This document shows, in pieces, positions 29,012-32,478 of a stretch of DNA of 32,478 nucleotides. The first letter of the stretch is position 1, and each line of letters opens with the position of its first letter. A program made the translations under genes and the position numbers. The notes under the pieces were generated by a model. The model ran no database searches. It was given only the letters and a program-made list of their open reading frames with translations, and was not told the origin of the DNA. The stretch lies in NCBI RefSeq assembly GCF_002926165.1, contig NZ_MAGP01000159.1, positions 1 to 32,478 of the forward strand. Reading direction: 5' to 3'. Source of the stretch: Micromonospora chalcea. Lineage in GTDB: Bacteria > Actinomycetota > Actinomycetes > Mycobacteriales > Micromonosporaceae.

Positions 29012-29317
29012 GTGATCTTCAGGGCGGTCCGGGACGGGCGTCCCTACCCGGAGCACAACCTCACGCTGAAGCAGTGGGCCGAGATCCCGCCGCGCCCGCT
29101 GCGGCTGGACCAGCTCATCACCACCAAGCGCGAACTGGCGCTGGACAAGCTGCTCGCGGAGGACTCCACCTTCTACGGCGACCTCTTCCCGCACGTGGTC
29201 CAGTGGAACGGCGGCCTCTACCTGGAGGACGGCCTGCACCGGGCGCTGCGCGCGGCGCTGCAGCAGCGCAACCAGATCCACGCGCGCGTGCTGGTCCTCG
29301 GCGACCAGGGCGAGTGA
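29012..29317 (+). CDS. Small conserved actinobacterial protein with ParB-like DGLHR motif
   Basis: A 101-residue soluble protein. I recognise it as highly conserved in actinomycetes (FRAVRDGRPYPEHNLTLKQW, RLDQLITTKRELALDKLLAE, STFYGDLFPHVVQWNGG, LYLEDGLHRALRAALQQRN). Database entries often name it a VapB-type antitoxin, but no VapC-like PIN toxin is encoded next to it. The arrangement DQLxTTK...LxLDKLL followed by LEDGLHRALRA resembles the ParB/sulfiredoxin fold, in which DGHHR binds nucleotide; this is my inference. GTG 29012 follows a strong GGGAGGAGAG site. The next gene begins 32 bases after its stop with its own promoter. Confidence 0.85.
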   Translation: MIFRAVRDGRPYPEHNLTLKQWAEIPPRPLRLDQLITTKRELALDKLLAEDSTFYGDLFPHVVQWNGGLYLEDGLHRALRAALQQRNQIHARVLVLGDQGE

Positions 29318-29336
29318 CGCCCGGCTGAGCCTTGGT

Positions 29337-29342
29337 TAAGGT
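29337..29342 (+). promoter_or_regulatory. Leaderless -10 box for the acyl-CoA dehydrogenase
   Basis: TAAGGT ends 6 bases before ATG 29349 with only GACGCC between. No ribosome site is present. Confidence 0.55.
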
Positions 29343-29348
29343 GACGCC

Positions 29349-30509
29349 ATGACTCCTCTGGACCTGCTCGACATCGATGCGTCGCTCAGCGAGGAGGAGC
29401 GGCAGATCCGCGCCGTCGTGCGCCAGCTCGTGACCGACCGGGTACGCCCGCACGTCGCCGGCTGGTACGAGGACGGCCAGGTGCCGGCCCGTGAGCTGGC
29501 CCGCGAGTTCGGCAAGCTCGGCCTGCTCGGCATGCACCTGACCGGGTACGGCTGCGCCGGCGCGTCCGCGGTCGCGTACGGGCTGGCCTGCCTGGAACTG
29601 GAGGCCGGCGACTCCGGCGTCCGCTCGCTGGTGTCGGTGCAGGGATCGCTGGCCATGTACGCCATCTGGCGCTTCGGCAGCGAGGAGCAGAAGCAGCGCT
29701 GGCTGCCCGCCATGGCGGCCGGCGAGGCGATCGGCTGTTTCGGGCTCACCGAGCCCGACCACGGCTCCGACCCCGGCTCGATGGCCACCCGGGCCCGCCG
29801 CGACGGCGACGACTGGATCCTCAACGGCAGCAAACTGTGGATCACCAACGCGCCGATCGCCGACGTGGGCGTGATCTGGGCGCGCACCGACGAGGGCGTG
29901 CGCGGCTTCGCCGTACCCATGGACACGCCGGGGGTGACGGCGCGCGAGATCCGGCACAAGATGTCGCTGCGCGCGTCACTGACCGGCGAGATCGCGCTCG
30001 ACGACGTCCGGCTGCCGGCGGACGCGCGACTGCCCGAGGCGATCGGGCTGAAGGCGCCGCTGGGGTGCCTGACCGAGGCCCGGCACGGCATCGTCTGGGG
30101 CGCGCTCGGCGCGGCCCGCGACTGCCTGGAAACCGCATTGGAGTACGCGACCACGCGCACCCAGTTCGGCCGCCCGCTCGCCGGTTTCCAGCTCACCCAG
30201 GCCAAGCTCGCCGACATGGCGGTGGAGTGGAACAAGGGGATGCTGCTCGCGCTGCACCTGGGCCGTCTCGCCGACGCCGGCTCGCTGCAGCCCCACCAGG
30301 TGAGCGTGGGCAAGCTGAACAACGTCCGGGAGGCGCTCGCCATCGCGCGGCAGTGCCGCACGATCCTCGGCGCGAACGGAGTCTCCGGCGAGTACCCGGT
30401 GATGCGGCACGCCAACAACCTGGAGAGCGTGCTCACCTACGAGGGCACCTCCGAGATCCACCAGCTCGTCATCGGCCAGCGGCTGACGGGCCTGTCCGCG
30501 TTCGCCTGA
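29349..30509 (+). CDS. Acyl-CoA dehydrogenase, glutaryl-CoA dehydrogenase-like
   Basis: A 386-residue FAD enzyme. It has the N-terminal helical domain, the FAD region CFGLTEPDHGSDPGSM (~130-145) and DWILNGSKLWITNAPIADV, and the C-terminal TRTQFGRPLAGFQLTQAKLA. The catalytic base is Glu365 in LTYEGTSEIHQ. Arg92 in GVRSLVSVQGSL sits where glutaryl-CoA dehydrogenases bind the substrate carboxylate, so glutaryl-CoA (lysine or tryptophan breakdown) is the best guess. Other acyl substrates cannot be excluded. It is a single-gene unit with a leaderless promoter; no electron-transfer flavoprotein genes are in the window. Confidence 0.93.
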   Translation: MTPLDLLDIDASLSEEERQIRAVVRQLVTDRVRPHVAGWYEDGQVPARELAREFGKLGLLGMHLTGYGCAGASAVAYGLACLELEAGDSGVRSLVSVQGSLAMYAIWRFGSEEQKQRWLPAMAAGEAIGCFGLTEPDHGSDPGSMATRARRDGDDWILNGSKLWITNAPIADVGVIWARTDEGVRGFAVPMDTPGVTAREIRHKMSLRASLTGEIALDDVRLPADARLPEAIGLKAPLGCLTEARHGIVWGALGAARDCLETALEYATTRTQFGRPLAGFQLTQAKLADMAVEWNKGMLLALHLGRLADAGSLQPHQVSVGKLNNVREALAIARQCRTILGANGVSGEYPVMRHANNLESVLTYEGTSEIHQLVIGQRLTGLSAFA

Positions 30510-30608
30510 CCTGCGGTTTCACCCGATCGGGACGCTCGGCGAGCGACTGTCGCACGGTGGCCGTACCGTCTTTGTCAGTCGATGTGTCGGACGAGGACGG
30601 TGAGGGCG

Positions 30609-31397
30609 ATGGCCCGCGACGGTGACATCAACGAGCCCACCCGGGAGTTCCCGGACTACCCCACCAGCGAGTCCCTTCGCGACCGGGCGGAAGGCTCGCC
30701 CGACCCGGGCCGCGATCCCGATCGCGAGCCCGGTCCGGGCGCCCCGGCGTCGGGCGGCGGCGCGGCTCGTGGCCTGCTCTGGGTGCTCGGCGCGGCGGCG
30801 CTGGCGGTGGTGGTGCTGCTCGGCGTGCAGGCCACCGGTCTGCTGCCCGACTTCCGCAACCCGTTCGCCAAGGAGCAGACCGACCGCAGCCAGCCGCCGC
30901 TGCTCAAGTCGATCCGCGACCTGAGCCGCTACGTCGCCGCCGAGGGCAACTTCCAGGTCGTGGTCGACGTGCAGAACGACCGGCGCAACGTGCCTGACTT
31001 CCTGCTCAACGAGCGCACGCTGTTCGTCGGGGCGGGGCGCGTCGAGGCGTACGTCGACTTCGCGAAGATCGCCGACGGCGCGGTGACGGTCTCCGAGGAC
31101 GGCAAGTCCGCCGAGATCAAGCTGCCCGCGCCGCAGCTCGGCGAGACCGACCTGGACATGGACAAGAGCTACGTCTTCGCCCAGCAGCGCGGCCTGATCA
31201 ACCGGCTCAACGACCTGGTGGCCGGCGACCCCAACCGGCAGCAGCAGATCTACAAGCTCGCCGAGGACCGGATCACCGCGGCGGCCCGGGACAGCGGGCT
31301 CGCCGCCCGCGCCGAGGAGAACACCCGCAAGATGCTGGAAGGGCTGCTGCGGTCCCTCGGCTACGAGAAGGTGACAGTCACCTACACGGCACCCTGA
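30609..31397 (+). CDS. DUF4230-family membrane-anchored protein
   Basis: A 262-residue protein with a polar N-terminal segment (residues 1-53, Pro/Asp/Arg-rich), one membrane helix at about 54-77 (GLLWVLGAAALAVVVLLGVQ) and an extracytoplasmic domain ~90-262 that I assign to DUF4230 (LKSIRDLSRYVAAEGNFQVV, LFVGAGRVEAYVDFAKIADG, LPAPQLGETDLDMDKSYVFA, and a C-terminal helix ending LLRSLGYEKVTVTY). Function unknown. ATG 30609 with GAGGG just upstream is preferred over an in-frame GTG at 30582. The gap before it (30510-30608) has small palindromes (CCCGATCGGG, CGCTCGGCGAGCG) but no gene. A strong terminator follows. Confidence 0.87.
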   Translation: MARDGDINEPTREFPDYPTSESLRDRAEGSPDPGRDPDREPGPGAPASGGGAARGLLWVLGAAALAVVVLLGVQATGLLPDFRNPFAKEQTDRSQPPLLKSIRDLSRYVAAEGNFQVVVDVQNDRRNVPDFLLNERTLFVGAGRVEAYVDFAKIADGAVTVSEDGKSAEIKLPAPQLGETDLDMDKSYVFAQQRGLINRLNDLVAGDPNRQQQIYKLAEDRITAAARDSGLAARAEENTRKMLEGLLRSLGYEKVTVTYTAP

Positions 31398-31416
31398 TCT
31401 TCGTGCGCTGACGCCG

Positions 31417-31448
31417 CGCGCCCGCCCCGGTCGTCCGGGGCGGGCGCG
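31417..31448. terminator. Bidirectional hairpin between DUF4230 and PspC genes
   Basis: A perfect 14-bp stem, CGCGCCCGCCCCGG and CCGGGGCGGGCGCG, with TCGT loop, placed between two convergent stop codons (31397 and 31483). Confidence 0.85.
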
Positions 31449-31482
31449 TCGCGTGTGTGCCGGTGTCCCGGCTCGTGTCGCG

Positions 31483-31686
31483 TCAGCGGGTGGCGAGGTA
31501 GCGGTCCTCGTTCGGCATCAGGACCCACAGGATCAGGTAGATGATCACCTGCGTGCCGGGCAGCAGCAGCGACAGCAGGAACAGCAGCCGGACCATGCCG
31601 GCCGACATGCCGAACCGCTGCCCCAGGCCGGCGCAGACACCGGCGATCATGCGCCCCTGGCGGGGCCGGACCAGTTTGCGACTCAT
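31483..31686 (-). CDS. PspC-domain small membrane protein
   Basis: A 67-residue protein made up almost entirely of a PspC domain: basic KLVRPRQGRMIAGVCAGLGQ, then RFGMSAGMVRLLFLLSLLLP and a membrane helix TQVIIYLILWVLMP, ending EDRYLATR. Family knowledge: PspC proteins act in membrane-stress (phage-shock) responses; many actinobacterial copies are short and stand alone, as here. ATG 31686 is preceded by GGGAGA. No pspA or sensor kinase gene is adjacent in the window. Confidence 0.9.
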   Translation of the reverse strand: MSRKLVRPRQGRMIAGVCAGLGQRFGMSAGMVRLLFLLSLLLPGTQVIIYLILWVLMPNEDRYLATR

Positions 31687-31965
31687 CGTCGTCTCCCACT
31701 TCTGCGGCGATCCGCCGCGCTGATTCCACGGTAGAGAGGGGTGCGCGCCGCGCCCTCGGCCCCGAGGATGATCGGCGACCCGGGCACCCGTAGGTGCATA
31801 CCCCGGACCGTCCCCACCGACTCACCGCGGAGACTCCCGGGTCGCCGCCGCGGTTTCCGGTCCGAGGTGGTCCCGCAGTCACGGGTCGGGGAACTGCGGT
31901 TCCTGCTTAGCGCTTCCGGTCAGCTGGCCACACCATCAGCCCTACCTCCCGCCCTCTCCCGCTCC
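31687..31965. other. Intergenic region upstream of pspC, no gene seen
   Basis: No credible coding sequence on either strand. Small palindromes such as CTCGGCCCCGAG (31754-31765) and GGAACTGCGGTTCC (31890-31903) occur. From about 31947 the sequence becomes a pyrimidine-rich tract leading into the repeats. Confidence 0.6.
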
Positions 31966-32007
31966 CCCTCCCGTCTCCCGTCTCCCGCCTTCCGTCTCCC
32001 GCCTTCC
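31966..32007 (-). repeat. Degenerate heptamer tract (GGGAGAC / GGAAGGC on the - strand)
   Basis: On the + strand the order is GTCTCCC (31973-31979), then two perfect copies of the 14-mer GTCTCCCGCCTTCC (31980-31993 and 31994-32007). A C-rich degenerate continuation runs upstream to about 31947. Read on the - strand it is a 7-base, G-rich array directly following a CAAGATC end. Confidence 0.7.
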
Positions 32008-32081
32008 GCGATCTTGCACTTGAGGCCCTCGACGTGCCCTATTTGCTCTGGATTGACGGGGCGGGAAGTGCAAGATCGCGG
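32006..32081. repeat. 16-bp inverted repeat, GATCTTGCACTT type
   Basis: CCGCGATCTTGCACTT (32006-32021) and AAGTGCAAGATCGCGG (32066-32081) are perfect inverted copies separated by 44 bases. The arms carry the shared GATCTTG core. Confidence 0.85.
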
Positions 32082-32136
32082 CAGTTGACGGGGTGGCGTG
32101 CGGTGGGAGCCGCGCTCGGTCGCGTGTTGCGGCGAG

Positions 32137-32178
32137 TGGCGTTCCGTGGTGCGGGACTGGCGTTCCGTTGAGTGGGAT
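32137..32178 (+). repeat. Two tandem 21-bp units, TGGCGTTCCGT...
   Basis: TGGCGTTCCGT occurs at 32137-32147 and 32158-32168; the following 10 bases of each unit (GGTGCGGGAC and TGAGTGGGAT) are similar. Confidence 0.55.
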
Positions 32179-32184
32179 TCGTGG

Positions 32185-32234
32185 AGATCTTGGAAGGAAA
32201 GGGTCCCTATGGGGGCCGTTTGGTTCCAAGATCT
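32185..32234. repeat. 11-bp inverted repeat, AGATCTTGGAA type
   Basis: AGATCTTGGAA (32185-32195) and TTCCAAGATCT (32224-32234), perfect, 28 bases apart. The heptamer array starts at the very next base. Confidence 0.8.
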
Positions 32235-32325
32235 GCCGGGAGCCGGGAGCCGGGAGCCGGGAGCCGGGAGCCGGGAGCCGGGAGCCGGGAGCCGGGAGCC
32301 GGGAGCCGGGAGCCGGGAGCCGGGA
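32235..32325 (+). repeat. Thirteen perfect GCCGGGA heptamers
   Basis: Exactly 91 bases, 13 identical 7-base units without interruption. Each unit supplies one GGG run, separated by AGCC loops, so the strand meets the sequence rule for a G-quadruplex. Period 7 shifts the reading frame each unit and overlapping open frames here are artefacts. Confidence 0.95.
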
Positions 32326-32350
32326 GCTGCTCTCCCGCCGCGCTGTGCGG

Positions 32351-32420
32351 CGATCTTGGAGTTGTGGTGGTTCACGAAGGTCGTAAATGCCGCCATCCGG
32401 GCGCCACAACTCCAAGATCG
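32351..32420. repeat. 17-bp inverted repeat, CGATCTTGGAGTTGTGG type
   Basis: CGATCTTGGAGTTGTGG (32351-32367) and CCACAACTCCAAGATCG (32404-32420), perfect, 36 bases apart. The left arm overlaps the larger 42-bp inverted repeat. Confidence 0.9.
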
Positions 32421-32478
32421 ACGGGGGGAGTGGGGGCCGGATGGCGGCATTTACGACCTTCGTGAACCACCACAACTC
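32359..32478. repeat. 42-bp perfect inverted repeat reaching the window edge
   Basis: Bases 32359-32400 are the exact reverse complement of 32437-32478. The arms begin and end with GAGTTGTGG / CCACAACTC and contain GTCGTAAATGCCGCCAT. Between them lie the 17-bp arm CCACAACTCCAAGATCG and a G-run spacer (ACGGGGGGAGTGGGGG). The left arm is preceded by CGATCTTG, so the repeat probably continues beyond 32478 with CAAGATCG. Confidence 0.92.

Noticed and set aside
29012..30509. A VapBC toxin-antitoxin pair at the small 29012 gene
   Set aside because: No PIN-domain toxin follows; the next gene is an acyl-CoA dehydrogenase with its own promoter.
31947..32325. Possible CRISPR array or phage attachment site in the repeat region
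   Set aside because: Repeats are 7 bases with no unique spacers, no cas genes, and no integrase or tRNA gene is nearby.
31942..32475. Open frames with a repeated RLPAPGS-type peptide over the heptamer array
   Set aside because: A 7-base unit read in any frame gives a 7-residue peptide repeat; the frames run through palindromes and have no ribosome site or conserved ends.

Overview
The window is chromosomal DNA from a high-GC actinomycete, most likely Micromonosporaceae (Micromonospora-like). The grounds are the very GC-rich third positions, frequent GTG starts, the actinobacterial marker genes sepH, mycobacterial-type serC, a bacterial XPB helicase, DUF3027 and DUF2530, the futalosine menaquinone genes mqnB and mqnD, and intergenic hairpin repeats of the GTTAAGAAGGGGCCCTTC type. 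I see no tRNA, rRNA, transposase, phage gene, CRISPR array or biosynthetic cluster. The genus assignment is inference.

Layout. 1-1.8 kb: a tandem-GNAT acetyltransferase, a small unknown gene and a HicA/HicB toxin-antitoxin pair. 1.9-5.7 kb: a secreted M43-like zinc protease and an XPB helicase, convergent across a strong hairpin, then a lipoprotein L,D-transpeptidase. 5.8-9.6 kb: a small membrane protein, an 820-aa non-helicase protein carrying an XPB-N-like domain and a WYL-like tail, a HAD phosphatase and a long cold-shock-domain protein. 9.5-12.9 kb: mqnD and mqnB, separated here by a divergent TetR/oxidoreductase cassette with two palindromic operators; a three-box DnaA-like cluster sits between the oxidoreductase and mqnB. 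12.9-17.3 kb: an MFS protein coupled to mqnB, DUF3027, DUF2530 and an NCS2 purine-type permease. 17.3-19.2 kb: a MarR regulator and its adjacent MFS exporter. 19.2-21.4 kb: a membrane-anchored unknown protein, ThpR and an aldo/keto reductase. 21.4-26.1 kb: core metabolism and division genes sepH, serC, citrate synthase and pdxH. 26.1-31.7 kb: MFS, aldose epimerase, nitroreductase, a ParB-like small protein, an acyl-CoA dehydrogenase, DUF4230 and PspC proteins.

The last ~550 bases hold no credible gene. They are a mosaic of repeats: three inverted-repeat pairs whose arms all carry GATCTTG, two G-rich heptamer tracts on opposite strands (one of 13 perfect copies, with G-quadruplex potential), and a 42-bp perfect inverted repeat running into the window edge.

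A recurrent regulatory theme is a TANNNT -10 box placed 6-7 bases before the start codon with no ribosome binding site, which predicts leaderless mRNAs for at least seven genes here. Most genes are single or two-gene units; overlapping GTGA junctions couple the 12929-14542 MFS gene with mqnB, and pdxH with the following MFS gene.
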